A DNA stretch of 49,841 nucleotides from a bacterium (GCA_025774245.1 JALGWI010000015.1:1-49841); one strand, 5' to 3'. Positions 16,818 through 25,135 are shown, numbered from the stretch's first letter. Made by a program: numbers and translations. The notes: generated by a model from the sequence alone, not told the origin.

Positions 16818-17852
16818 CTAGCTCACGTCCTTCTGCATCGCCAGGGCCGCCGCGACCGCCATTGACGGCGCGAGATCGTCCACAGTCGCACGGTCGAATC
16901 TCCTGTCGTCGATGCGCACCCGGTCGAAAGGGCTCCACCGGTGCACGGGGACACCCGTCGCCTCCGCGATGCTCTCCGAGAGACCCGGGAGGCGCGAGCA
17001 GCCGCCGCAGATGAAGATCGCTTCGACATTGCTGCCGTGCTCTCGAGTCTGGTAGTAGACGAGCGATCGCCTCACCTCTCCGACCAGGCGGTATGTTGCC
17101 GTGCTGAGGGCACGCGCGACCGAATGTCGTTCGCAGCTCTCCTCGAGCTTCGCCCTCTCCGCTTCCGCCATGGAGATGCCGACGGCGGCCGCGATTGCCA
17201 CGGTGAAGGAGTCGCCGGCGATCTCGATGTCCCTCACAAACGGCGCCGAGCCGCGCTTGGTGATCCCGATGCTGCTGTTCGATGCGCCCACGTCGATGAC
17301 GGCGACCGTCTCGGGGAGGTCCTCCTCGAGAAGGAGCGCCTCGAGCAGCGCGATGGCGTCGACGCTCACGAGCCGTGGCTCCAGATTGACCTTCTCGATG
17401 AGGCGCGTCTTGAAGTCGACGTCGTCCTTCCTGACGGCGACGAAGAGCACCTCGGTCTTCTCGCCCTCGTCCTTCGACGAGCCCAGAACCGTGTGGTCCA
17501 CGTAGGCGTCGTCGATGTCGAACGCGATGACCTGGCTGCCCTCGTACCAAGCAGCGCCCTCGAGTTCCGCGGGAGACAGCTTCGGAAACCAGAAGCTCCT
17601 CACCGCCACGTGAGAACCGCGGACGGAGGTTGCGACTCGCTTCGACTCGACACCCGCCGTCTCGAGCACCGACGAGACGGCGCTCTCGTAGGCCTCCGGC
17701 GAGTCCGGATCGTCGACCACCGCGAGCCCGATGCTCTCGAGGACGAACTCCGGAGCCTCACCGGACAGCTCGACGAGCTTCACCGCTCTCGACCCGATGT
17801 CGAGGCCGAGAAGCCGCTTCTGCTCCTGTGTCAGCAAGTGGCATTCCCCCAC
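16818..17852 (-). CDS. pilM: PilM actin-like pilus assembly ATPase-fold protein
   Basis: A 344-residue cytoplasmic protein of the FtsA/actin fold. LLGLDIGSRAVKLVEL at the N-terminus is the phosphate-1 motif of PilM; VAVIDVGASNSSIGI is phosphate-2; EAIFICGGCSRLPGL is the adenosine motif. It binds the N-terminal tail of PilN and may connect to PilB. The start is uncertain: GTG at 17852 gives MGECHLLTQEQ, whereas TTG at 17837 has GGGGGAA placed well upstream. It begins the pilM-N-O-P-Q-D segment about 120 bases after the third pilin gene; the gap shows no clear promoter or terminator. Confidence 0.92.
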   Translation of the reverse strand: MGECHLLTQEQKRLLGLDIGSRAVKLVELSGEAPEFVLESIGLAVVDDPDSPEAYESAVSSVLETAGVESKRVATSVRGSHVAVRSFWFPKLSPAELEGAAWYEGSQVIAFDIDDAYVDHTVLGSSKDEGEKTEVLFVAVRKDDVDFKTRLIEKVNLEPRLVSVDAIALLEALLLEEDLPETVAVIDVGASNSSIGITKRGSAPFVRDIEIAGDSFTVAIAAAVGISMAEAERAKLEESCERHSVARALSTATYRLVGEVRRSLVYYQTREHGSNVEAIFICGGCSRLPGLSESIAEATGVPVHRWSPFDRVRIDDRRFDRATVDDLAPSMAVAAALAMQKDVS

Positions 17853-17973
17853 AGTTCACCCGTCGGCCCTCTGCACGGAAGCGAGAACTCGCGCGTGGGC
17901 TTTCGGGAAGCACCCAATAGCAGTGGGCATTCAGTGTCTCCTCCGACCGGTCGTCACTGTGCGACGCGGGCGG

Positions 17974-18408
17974 CTACCACACGTACGTGAGCTCGCCCGA
18001 CTGGTCGATCGTCACGACGATCGTAGAGACCTCGGCGCCCTTCGTCGCGACGCTCGCTGACCCGTCACACTCGATCGTGAACGAATTGGCCACCGGCGCC
18101 CCGCTGAACGTGTAGCACTCGCTGCTGAAGTACCGTCCGCGGAGATCGAAGTCCGACATGCCCAGGACGCCGCCGACCGTCACCCGCGCGCCGTCCGTGA
18201 AGCTGGCATCTGCGTACCTGCCGAACTCGGCGTAGTGCGTGCGCATGACATCGCGAAGCGATCCGAGCGCAGCCGTCGCCTCGGAGGCCTTCGATCGCTC
18301 AGCGGTGACCTGGTACATCGGGACCGCGACGGCGGCAAGAACCCCGACGACGATGACGACGATCATGAGTTCGACGAGAGTGAATCCCCTGCGATCTGCC
18401 GGCCGCAT
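17974..18408 (-). CDS. Type IV pilin, copy 3 of three
   Basis: A 144-residue prepilin with leader RRG/FTLVELMIVVIVVGVLAA, Glu5 and AVPMYQV after the helix. The globular part has two cysteines (SECYTFSG and IECDGS) that could form the C-terminal disulfide loop. It shares the pattern ARVTVGG.LG.S.F.L.GRYFSS with copy 2. It is shorter than proteobacterial PilA. The gene lies 63 bases after copy 2. Which of the three pilins is the major subunit is not certain; this one is a plausible minor or alternative subunit. Confidence 0.88.
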   Translation of the reverse strand: MRPADRRGFTLVELMIVVIVVGVLAAVAVPMYQVTAERSKASEATAALGSLRDVMRTHYAEFGRYADASFTDGARVTVGGVLGMSDFDLRGRYFSSECYTFSGAPVANSFTIECDGSASVATKGAEVSTIVVTIDQSGELTYVW

Positions 18409-18471
18409 TCGCTTACCCTCCCCACAGCGAGAAACACCTGTGTCCGTACGCGTTTGCCCCTGACGGTGCTC

Positions 18472-18924
18472 CTACCAGTCCGACGTCGTGATCGTGCCGG
18501 CTTCATCGATCGTGCACACCACCCGCGCCACCTCGCTCGCGTACGGAGCGGTGCTGCTCGATCCGTCGCACGAGATGCGGAACTCCCCGGCCGTGGGGGC
18601 GCCGTCGAACGTGTAGCTCGCGCTCGAGAAGTAGCGTCCCAGCAGGAAGCCGTTGCTCAGGCCCAGGGTTCCTCCCACCGTCACACGGGCACCGTCTGTG
18701 AAGCTCGCGTTCCCGTACGTCCCGTGTTCCGCGTAGCGCTCGCCCATCGCCTGTCGGATCAGGCCGAGCGTGGCCACGGCCTCCGTCGCCTTGGAGCGCT
18801 CCGGCACGACCTGGTAGAGCGGTACCGCGATCCCGGCCAGCACACCCACCACGACGATCACGATGACAAGCTCGATCAGGGTGAAGCCCGTCAGGTCCTT
18901 CAGCTTCTTCCGACCGTGCCCCAT
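18472..18924 (-). CDS. Type IV pilin, copy 2 of three
   Basis: A 150-residue prepilin with leader ending LTG/FTLIELVIVIVVVGVLAG. I place the start at 18924, where AGAGGGG lies about seven bases upstream, rather than at an in-frame start 12 codons earlier. Unlike the other two copies it has one obvious cysteine in RISCDGSSS plus VVCTIDEAG further on, so the disulfide arrangement differs. It is separated from copy 1 by a very stable hairpin at 19054-19081, so its level is probably lower than that of copy 1. Confidence 0.87.
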   Translation of the reverse strand: MGHGRKKLKDLTGFTLIELVIVIVVVGVLAGIAVPLYQVVPERSKATEAVATLGLIRQAMGERYAEHGTYGNASFTDGARVTVGGTLGLSNGFLLGRYFSSASYTFDGAPTAGEFRISCDGSSSTAPYASEVARVVCTIDEAGTITTSDW

Positions 18925-19053
18925 GACCGGCCCCTCTACTGCACTGGCCCCAGCGCACACGGCGTGCCGCGCGCGTTCCGACTCAAACCAGCGCCCCGGA
19001 TCGGGCGCTCACTACAGAGATAGCAATCCCGTCGAATACGACCTCCTGCTGTC

Positions 19054-19081
19054 GGGGGTGGCGCCCAAGGGCGCCACCCCC
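19054..19081 (-). terminator. 13-bp GC hairpin between pilin copies 1 and 2
   Basis: GGGGGTGGCGCCC (19054-19066) and its exact reverse complement (19069-19081) leave only a two-base loop (four in practice). On the minus strand it follows the first pilin gene by about 17 bases and is not followed by a U tract. This is more like a 3' end stabiliser or partial attenuator that raises the first pilin over the downstream genes than a full terminator. Confidence 0.6.
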
Positions 19082-19098
19082 GTTTGAAATCAATGCTC

Positions 19099-19530
19099 CT
19101 ACGACTGGCCGATATCGCCCTGTTCATTGATCGTGCGAACGATGGTCGATACCTCCGAAGCGTTCGGAGCGGCGCTGTTGGCACCGTCACACTCGATGTC
19201 GAATGTGGTCGCCGCCGGCGCACCAGTGAACGTGTAGCACGCTGAACTGAAGTAGCGACCCATCAGGTCGTTGTCGCTCACATCCAGAACACTGCCGTTC
19301 GTGATCTGGGCTCCGTCCGTGAAGTTGGCGTTGACGTACGTACCGTGCTCAGCAAAGTACACACGCATCGCACCACGGATCGTGCCGAGAGCCGCAACCG
19401 CCTCCGACGCCTTGGCGCGCTCAGTAGCGCCCTGGTACATCGGGATGGCCACAGCAGCCAGGATGCCGACGATAATGACAACGATCATCAGCTCGACGAG
19501 GGTGAAACCCCTCTCGTTCTTACGCAGCAT
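19099..19530 (-). CDS. pilA: Type IV pilin, probable major subunit
   Basis: A 143-residue prepilin with short leader MLRKNERG/FTLVELMIVVIIVGILAA, Glu5, then AIPMYQGATERAKASEAVAALG and a short globular domain with cysteines in SACYTFTG and IECDGA. The ribosome site AGGAGGTGAATAACA-ATG is the strongest in the cluster, and a stable hairpin follows, both consistent with a highly expressed major pilin. It is the first of three tandem pilins and lies 48 bases after pilC. Copies 1 and 3 are closer to each other at the helix than to copy 2. Confidence 0.9.
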   Translation of the reverse strand: MLRKNERGFTLVELMIVVIIVGILAAVAIPMYQGATERAKASEAVAALGTIRGAMRVYFAEHGTYVNANFTDGAQITNGSVLDVSDNDLMGRYFSSACYTFTGAPAATTFDIECDGANSAAPNASEVSTIVRTINEQGDIGQS

Positions 19531-19578
19531 TGTTATTCACCTCCTTTCCTGCTCATTTTTCCCCCTGCCAAAATCGGT

Positions 19579-20790
19579 TTACGCACCAATACCTGTCGCC
19601 ATCTGGAAGATGGGCAGGTAGATCGCCAGCACGACCACGGTCACGATGGCCCCGAGGCCAACGATCAGCGCCGGCTCGATCATCGACGTGAGCCCGCTGA
19701 TCGCCGCGTCCACCTCCCTCGTGTAGAACTCGGAGACCTTCTCCAACATCTGCGGGAGGTTTCCGGAGCCCTCGCCCGCCGCGACCATGCTGACTACCAT
19801 CTTCGGGAAGACCGGCGACTCCGCGAGCTTCTCCGAGATCGTCGAACCGTTGACGACCCCGACGCTCACTTCCTCCACCGCCGATTGGATAACGAGGTTG
19901 CCCGACGTCTCTCCGACGATCTCGAGGGCGGCGATGACCGTGACGCCGTTCTCCATGAGTGTCCCGAGAGTCCTGCTGAAGCGGGCGATCGCCGCCTTGA
20001 GCACGAGCTTCCCAAAAACGGGCGCCTTGAGGATGAGCTCGTCCAGCTTGCGCCTCCCGCCCGGGGTGGCCCCCCACTTCCAGAGGAAGATGCCTCCCCC
20101 GACACCGAGCAGAATCTCCCAGACGAGGTTCCTGCCGATGAACCTGGACATGCCGATCAGCGTCTTCGTGAGCAACGGCAGCTCGAGGTCGAAGCTCTCG
20201 AAGATCCCCTCGAACTGCGGAATGAGGAAGAGCATGATGCCCGCAACGGCGAAGATGAAGAACCCGGCGATGAAGGCCGGATAGGCCGACGCGGACATGA
20301 TCTTCTTCGTGAGCGCGTCCCGCGCCTCGAGGTAGTCGGCGAGCCGCCCGAGGACGCCGGGAAGCGCACCGGACTCCTCGCCCGCCTTGACCATGGAGAC
20401 GAAGAGTACGGAGAAGATCCTGTCGTGCTTGGCGAGCGCCTGGGACAGGGTCGAGCCGGCCTCGATGTCGGAGGTGACCTGCGCGAGCACATCTCCCAGT
20501 CTCTCGTTCTCGACCTGGTCTCCGATCCCGTCGAGCGACTCGAGGACCGGAAGCCCTGCCTCGAGCATCGTTGAGAGCTGCCGACACAGGATCGCGAGAT
20601 CCCTGACCTTGACCCTCTTGCCTCTCCTGGTGCGGACCGGCTTGGAATGAGCAGAGGCCGGGGCGACCGCGATGACGACGAGGCCCTCCTTACGGAGCTG
20701 CGAGACCAGGCTCAGCTCGCTGTCCGCGAACCGCGTGTCCTGGACCGTCTTGCCGCCTACTGCCTTTGCCGTGAAGACGAAGTCGGGCAT
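19579..20790 (-). CDS. pilC: Type IV pilus inner-membrane platform protein
   Basis: A 403-residue polytopic protein of the PilC/GspF family, on which PilB and PilT act to assemble and retract pilins. Two homologous T2SSF domains (about residues 65-190 and 270-395) each carry the typical motif seen as VKAGEESGALPGVL and VAAGEGSGNLPQML. Membrane helices follow each (FIAGFFIFAVAGIMLFLIP; ALIVGLGAIVTVVVLAIYLP). The N-terminal KAVGGKTVQDTRFADSELSLVSQLRKEG region is also family-like. It lies 33 bases after pilT. Confidence 0.94.
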   Translation of the reverse strand: MPDFVFTAKAVGGKTVQDTRFADSELSLVSQLRKEGLVVIAVAPASAHSKPVRTRRGKRVKVRDLAILCRQLSTMLEAGLPVLESLDGIGDQVENERLGDVLAQVTSDIEAGSTLSQALAKHDRIFSVLFVSMVKAGEESGALPGVLGRLADYLEARDALTKKIMSASAYPAFIAGFFIFAVAGIMLFLIPQFEGIFESFDLELPLLTKTLIGMSRFIGRNLVWEILLGVGGGIFLWKWGATPGGRRKLDELILKAPVFGKLVLKAAIARFSRTLGTLMENGVTVIAALEIVGETSGNLVIQSAVEEVSVGVVNGSTISEKLAESPVFPKMVVSMVAAGEGSGNLPQMLEKVSEFYTREVDAAISGLTSMIEPALIVGLGAIVTVVVLAIYLPIFQMATGIGA

Positions 20791-20823
20791 GCTGCGTTCC
20801 CTCTCCGTGCCGGGGGACCCGGC

Positions 20824-21918
20824 CTAGTTCCTGAGCCCAACGGCGAGGTCGGGCCTCGTCCTGCTGAACTCCCTCAGGATTCCCTTGGCGTCGTTGCTGA
20901 CGGTGATGGCCATCTCGGCCGTGATCCTGCCCTCGCGCTCGAGCGTCAGGAGCGAGGAGTTCAGGCTGTGCATTCCGTCCTTCGAGCCGGTCTCGATCGC
21001 CGAGCGAAGCTGCTGGAGGTTGTTCTCCCGGATCAGGTTCCTCACCGCCGACGTGGCGACGAGGAGCTCGGTCGCGAGGCATCTGCCGACGCCGCACGCC
21101 TCGGCCAGGAGCTTCTGGACCAGGATGCCCTGGAGCGACATCGAGATCTGCGTCCGCACGCCTCCCTGCTCGTGAGGAGGAAAGATGTCGACGATGCGGC
21201 TGACGGCCTGCGGAGCGTCGCTGGTATGAACGGTCGAGAGCACGAGGTGACCCGTCTCGGCGAGCGTGAGGGCCGTCCTCACCGTCTCGAGGTCTCTGAT
21301 CTCGCCGATGCAGATGACGTCGGGGTCCTGCCTCAGGACCTGCCTGACCGCGTCCGGGAACGACTTCGCGTCCCTCCCGATCTCACGCTGGTTGATGAGC
21401 GAGAACTTGTGCGCGTGGAGGTACTCGATCGGGTCCTCGATCGAGACGATGTGCACGTTCTGGGTGGAGTTGATGTACTCGATCATCGACGCCAGCGTGG
21501 TCGACTTCCCGGAGCCCGTCGGGCCCGAGACGAGCACGAGGCCCGAGAGCTTCTCGCAGAAGTCCCTCATGATCGTGGGGACGCCGAGATCCTCCATCAG
21601 CGGAATGTCCCACGGGAGGTGTCGGATCGCCGACGCGACGCTGCCCCGCTGCAGGAACACGTTCACCCTGAAACGTCCCAACCCTTCCACACTGAAGGAG
21701 GTGTCCAACCCCTTGTCCTCCTCGAACTTCGCAACCCGTCTCTCGTCGAGGATCGCGTAGGAATACTCGCGGCTCGACGCCGGGTCGAGCGGCTCGTGCT
21801 CGCACGCGACCAGCGTTCCATCGATCCTGAGCTGAGGAGGCACGCCGGGCGTGATGTGGAGGTCCGATGCCCGTCTCTCGACCATCTCCTCGAGCAATCT
21901 TTTCATCTCGTTCGTCAT
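20824..21918 (-). CDS. pilT: Pilus retraction ATPase
   Basis: A 364-residue hexameric cytoplasmic ATPase that depolymerises pili. N-terminal PilT domain: ASDLHITPGVPPQLRIDGTL. Walker A is GPTGSGKSTT, followed by the Asp box (SIEDPIEYLHAHK), Walker B (DVICIGEIRDLETV) and the His box (HLVLSTVHTSDA). The length is normal for PilT. It lies between pilB and pilC, in the usual BTC order, so retractable, twitching-competent pili are expected. Confidence 0.95.
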   Translation of the reverse strand: MTNEMKRLLEEMVERRASDLHITPGVPPQLRIDGTLVACEHEPLDPASSREYSYAILDERRVAKFEEDKGLDTSFSVEGLGRFRVNVFLQRGSVASAIRHLPWDIPLMEDLGVPTIMRDFCEKLSGLVLVSGPTGSGKSTTLASMIEYINSTQNVHIVSIEDPIEYLHAHKFSLINQREIGRDAKSFPDAVRQVLRQDPDVICIGEIRDLETVRTALTLAETGHLVLSTVHTSDAPQAVSRIVDIFPPHEQGGVRTQISMSLQGILVQKLLAEACGVGRCLATELLVATSAVRNLIRENNLQQLRSAIETGSKDGMHSLNSSLLTLEREGRITAEMAITVSNDAKGILREFSRTRPDLAVGLRN

Positions 21919-21958
21919 GTTTCGCCCCGTGTGGTGTCGGAACCGCCCGCCGTGGCTT

Positions 21959-23491
21959 CTAGTTCGCCACGCTCAGCACTTCTTCTATTGTCGTCAGTCC
22001 CTGACGCACCTTCTCCATCCCGTTCTGAACGAGCGACCTCATCCCCTCTGCCTCGGCCTGATCCCGGATCTTCGTACCGAGTTCTCCGGCGAGGACGAGG
22101 TCCTTGATCGCGCGCGTCATCGGGAACAGCTCGTAGATCGCGAGCCTTCCCTTGTAGCCGGTCTGCGAGCACTCGCGGCAGCCGGCGCCGTGGTAGAAGG
22201 TGGTGTCTCCGGCGTCCGGCAGGATCTCCCCGAAGCGCGTCACGAGCGCCGGATCGGGCTCGACGACCTCCCTGCAGTTCTCGCAGATCCTCCTGACGAG
22301 CCGCTGGGCGATCGCCAGGTTGAGCGAGGAGCACAGGAGATACGGCTCGACGCCCATGTTGAGGATTCTGTCGATCGTCGATGTCGCGTCGTTCGTGTGG
22401 AGCGTGCTGAAGACCAGGTGTCCGGTCTGGGCCGCCTGGATCGCGATCGCGGCGGTCTCGAGGTCGCGGATCTCGCCGACGAGGACCACGTCCGGATCCT
22501 GTCGGAGGAACGACCGCAGCGCGGCCGCGAAGGTCAGCCCGATGTCCGACCTGGCTCGCACCTGGTTGATCCCCGCGAGCTCGTACTCCACGGGATCCTC
22601 GACCGTCATGATGTTCAGCTCGGGCGAGTTGATGTGCGAGAGCGCCGAGTAGAGCGTCGTGGTCTTGCCGCTCCCGGTGGGGCCGGTGAGGAGGACCATT
22701 CCGTGCGGCTCGGTGATGGCCGCCTTGATCGTGCCCAGGGACGAGGGATCGAACCCGAGCTCTTCGATCTCGGTCTTGAGGTTCCCCTTGTCCAGGAGAC
22801 GCATCACGACCTTCTCTCCGTAGATCGTCGGGATGATCGAGACCCGGATGTCGACCTGCCGGTGCATGATGCGCACGCGGCAGCTGCCGTCCTGGGGAAG
22901 CCTCCGCTCAGCGATGTTCAGGCCCGAGAGGATCTTGATCCTGGAAGTGATGGCCCACTGCATTCGCTTCGGAGGCGGGAGGATCTCCCGGAGCACACCG
23001 TCGACCCGAAGCCGCACGGCGATCCCCTTCTCGCGGGGCTCGATGTGGATGTCGCTGGCCCCATCCTCGATCGCCTGAAGCAGGATGAGGTTCACGAGCC
23101 TGATGACGGGAGCGTCGTTGGGCTCGATCGAGAGCTGCTCGGGGTCGGCCTCCGCGGAAGCGCCGCCGTCCACCTCGATGTCGACGATGCTCTGGATGCT
23201 CTTCTCGATGTCGATCTCTTCGCCGTAGTACCGGTCGATGATGCCGAGGATCTGGTCGGTATCGGCCTGCGCCGGCCGGATCTCGTAGCCGGTGTTGGCG
23301 GCAACCGTGTCGGTCGCGATCACGTCGTACGGGTCGCTCATCGCCACGAGGAGCGAATCCTCATCGCGGCCGACAGCGACCAATCGGAACCGACGTGCCA
23401 TCTCCCGGGGAATCAGCCGGACGACGTGGCAGTCGATGTCGAGTTCGGATAGTTCGAGCCTGGTACCCGGCTCCGGTTCGATGTGGTTCAC
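21959..23491 (-). CDS. pilB: Pilus extension ATPase
   Basis: A 510-residue hexameric motor that drives pilin polymerisation. It has Walker A GPTGSGKTTT, Asp box VEDPVEYELAG, Walker B VVLVGEIRDLE, and a zinc-binding four-cysteine module (CENC ... CREC) near the C-terminus. It is shorter than usual PilB/MshE (about 560-570): the N-terminal domain starts directly at ELDIDCHVVRLIPREMARRF, lacking the first half of the MshEN fold that binds cyclic di-GMP in relatives. An in-frame TAG two codons before the GTG start excludes a longer form. First gene of the pilus operon, 60 bases after a sigma-54 promoter match. Confidence 0.93.
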   Translation of the reverse strand: MNHIEPEPGTRLELSELDIDCHVVRLIPREMARRFRLVAVGRDEDSLLVAMSDPYDVIATDTVAANTGYEIRPAQADTDQILGIIDRYYGEEIDIEKSIQSIVDIEVDGGASAEADPEQLSIEPNDAPVIRLVNLILLQAIEDGASDIHIEPREKGIAVRLRVDGVLREILPPPKRMQWAITSRIKILSGLNIAERRLPQDGSCRVRIMHRQVDIRVSIIPTIYGEKVVMRLLDKGNLKTEIEELGFDPSSLGTIKAAITEPHGMVLLTGPTGSGKTTTLYSALSHINSPELNIMTVEDPVEYELAGINQVRARSDIGLTFAAALRSFLRQDPDVVLVGEIRDLETAAIAIQAAQTGHLVFSTLHTNDATSTIDRILNMGVEPYLLCSSLNLAIAQRLVRRICENCREVVEPDPALVTRFGEILPDAGDTTFYHGAGCRECSQTGYKGRLAIYELFPMTRAIKDLVLAGELGTKIRDQAEAEGMRSLVQNGMEKVRQGLTTIEEVLSVAN

Positions 23492-23553
23492 GCTCTAAGT
23501 CCCCATCCCTTACCGAGTTGACTGTGCCGATCTGGCCGGCACCCGTAACAGGA

Positions 23554-23569
23554 TGCAAGGCTCATGCCA
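23554..23569 (-). promoter_or_regulatory. Sigma-54 promoter of the pil operon
   Basis: On the minus strand TGGCAT (23569-23564), five bases, TTGCA (23558-23554): the -12 element is perfect, and GG and GC are 12 bases apart. The expected start near 23544 leaves a leader of about 53 bases to pilB. It is the best of three such matches in the window, all in front of pilus genes. Confidence 0.7.
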
Positions 23570-23590
23570 GTAGGAGAATGTTGGAGTGAA

Positions 23591-23625
23591 CGAGTTAACC
23601 GACGATCGGATCGTTAGTTAACTCG
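23591..23625. promoter_or_regulatory. 35-bp two-part dyad just upstream of the pilB promoter
   Basis: Outer arms CGAGTTAAC (23591-23599) and GTTAACTCG (23617-23625) are perfect complements; inside them ACGATC and GATCGT (23602-23607 and 23609-23614) pair around a single G. The element overlaps the stop codon of the HD-GYP gene. It is AT-richer than its surroundings. It could terminate that gene (the tail is not U-rich) or be a protein-binding site upstream of the sigma-54 promoter, whose -24 element is only about 22 bases away. Confidence 0.5.
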
Positions 23626-24757
23626 CGTCGGTAGGCCTGAAGCTGAAAGGGTTCGAAAGAGGGAATTCGATCCCGCTCGCATCCTGCAAGGGGTCCAGGC
23701 TCCGCCTGCTCCCGCCGGCCAACGCGGCGATCTGGTCGTCCGCGAGGCAACTCACGAACGCGCGGACGATTACGGCGTCGAACTGGGTCCCGGCTGCGTC
23801 CTCCAAGACGGTCAGGGCCTCCTCCGTCGAGAGTGCGTCACGGTACGGGCGGCGCGACGTCAGCGCGTCGAACGCGTCCGCGACGCCGAGGATGCGCGCC
23901 CCGAGCGGGATGTCGCTCGCGGCGAGGCTGTCCGGATAGCCGCTTCCGTCGAAGCGCTCGTGGTGATGGCGGACGATCTGGATGACCTCGGCAAGCTCCT
24001 CGATCGGTGCCAGGATCTTCTCGGCGAGCACGGGGTGCTGCTGGACGATCTCCCACTCCGCAGCATCCAGCTTGCCCGGTTTGTTGAGAACGCTCTCCCG
24101 GATCCCGATCTTGCCGATGTCGTGCAGGAAGCCCGCGAGCCAGATGTTCTCGATCTCCGCATCTGCGAGCGACAGATACCGCGCGATCTTCACCGACTCC
24201 TCGGCGACCCTCGCCGAGTGCCCCTGCGTATACTCGTCCTTGGCTTCGAGAGCCTGGGCGAGCGCCTTGATGCTGGAAAGAAAGAGGCGGCGGAGTTCCT
24301 GGTTCGCCTCGTGGAGCTGCTTGGTCCTCTCCTGGACCATCGACTCGAGGTTCCTCTGGTACTCGAGGTTCTCCTCGACGAGCCGCTTCTTCTCGACGGC
24401 CCGTTCGACCGTCAGCGTCAGGTGGGAGAGGTTCAGGGGCTTCGAGAGGTGGTCGTGCGCCCCGAGGCGCATGGCCTCGAGGGCGGAGTCCATGTCGGGC
24501 GCGCCGGTGATCATGACGACACCGACCTCCTGATCCGTGAGTCTGATGCGTCTCAGCATCTCGATGCCGTCGATGCCCGGCATGTGGATATCGGAGAGCA
24601 CGCACTCGTAGCGCTCCCGCGCGAGAAGGGAGAGCCCCTCCTCCGCGTCGCCCGCGCCGTCGCAGGCGTAGCCGTCATCCACGAGCACGCGGCAGATGAG
24701 CTCTCGGATCGAGGTCTCGTCGTCCACGACGAGGATTCTGCCCTTGGACTCGTCCAG
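23618..24757 (-). CDS. Response regulator with HD-GYP phosphodiesterase domain
   Basis: A two-domain signalling protein of 379 residues if it starts at CTG 24757. Receiver domain at 7-125: acidic pair in ILVVDDE (12-13), phosphoacceptor D56 in LSDIHMPG, and the conserved Lys in LSKPLN. A coiled linker follows (about 125-165), then an HD-GYP domain with FLHDIGKIGI, HHHERFDGSGYP and ADAFDALTS, typical of cyclic di-GMP hydrolysis. AGGAGG lies five bases before the CTG; the first conventional start (GTG 24727) would delete the first beta strand of the receiver, and a TGA lies upstream in frame. Adjacent to pilB, so a link between c-di-GMP and pili is likely. Confidence 0.85.
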   Translation of the reverse strand: MDESKGRILVVDDETSIRELICRVLVDDGYACDGAGDAEEGLSLLARERYECVLSDIHMPGIDGIEMLRRIRLTDQEVGVVMITGAPDMDSALEAMRLGAHDHLSKPLNLSHLTLTVERAVEKKRLVEENLEYQRNLESMVQERTKQLHEANQELRRLFLSSIKALAQALEAKDEYTQGHSARVAEESVKIARYLSLADAEIENIWLAGFLHDIGKIGIRESVLNKPGKLDAAEWEIVQQHPVLAEKILAPIEELAEVIQIVRHHHERFDGSGYPDSLAASDIPLGARILGVADAFDALTSRRPYRDALSTEEALTVLEDAAGTQFDAVIVRAFVSCLADDQIAALAGGSRRSLDPLQDASGIEFPLSNPFSFRPTDAS

Positions 24758-24993
24758 TTCGCCCTCCTGGTTACCCGGACCGGGCCGGGCGCAGCACCCC
24801 GCTCATGCAGGGCGCGCCCCGCGGCTCGACGCACGGGCGGTCCCATGCCGCCGCCCGGCGGCACCCGATAGAGCAAGTTCCGTTCCCGTGGGAGGGAGAC
24901 TGCAGCGCGTGAGAAGACCGCCGCGGGCGGGCGCATTCCGGCCGCGAGCGCCAGCTCGCAAGGTGGGATCAGCCGGGGAAGGCAGTCTGCCAG

Positions 24994-25025
24994 AGAAAAC
25001 GGGCAGACCCGATGAGGATCTGCCC
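24994..25025 (-). terminator. Rho-independent terminator downstream of the 25145-25471 gene
   Basis: Read on the minus strand GGGCAGATCC (25025-25016) pairs with GGGTCTGCCC (25010-25001), one G-U pair, five-base loop, followed by GTTTTCTC. The rest of 24758-25144 holds no gene I can support. Confidence 0.75.
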
Positions 25026-25104
25026 ATTAGTTGAACAGGGGACCGCGAAGCCATGGGGCCCTGGAGTCGGGCGGTGCCCGCGAGGCGTGCGGGGACTCCC
25101 GGAG

Positions 25105-25135
25105 GACGGCACCGCCGGTCACGGGCGGCGCCGTC
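25105..25135 (-). repeat. GC-rich hairpin directly after the 25145-25471 gene
   Basis: GACGGCACCGCC (25105-25116) and GGCGGCGCCGTC (25124-25135) pair with one mismatch around seven bases, starting 10 bases after the stop codon. It has no U tract; the true terminator is probably the one at 24994-25025. Confidence 0.45.
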
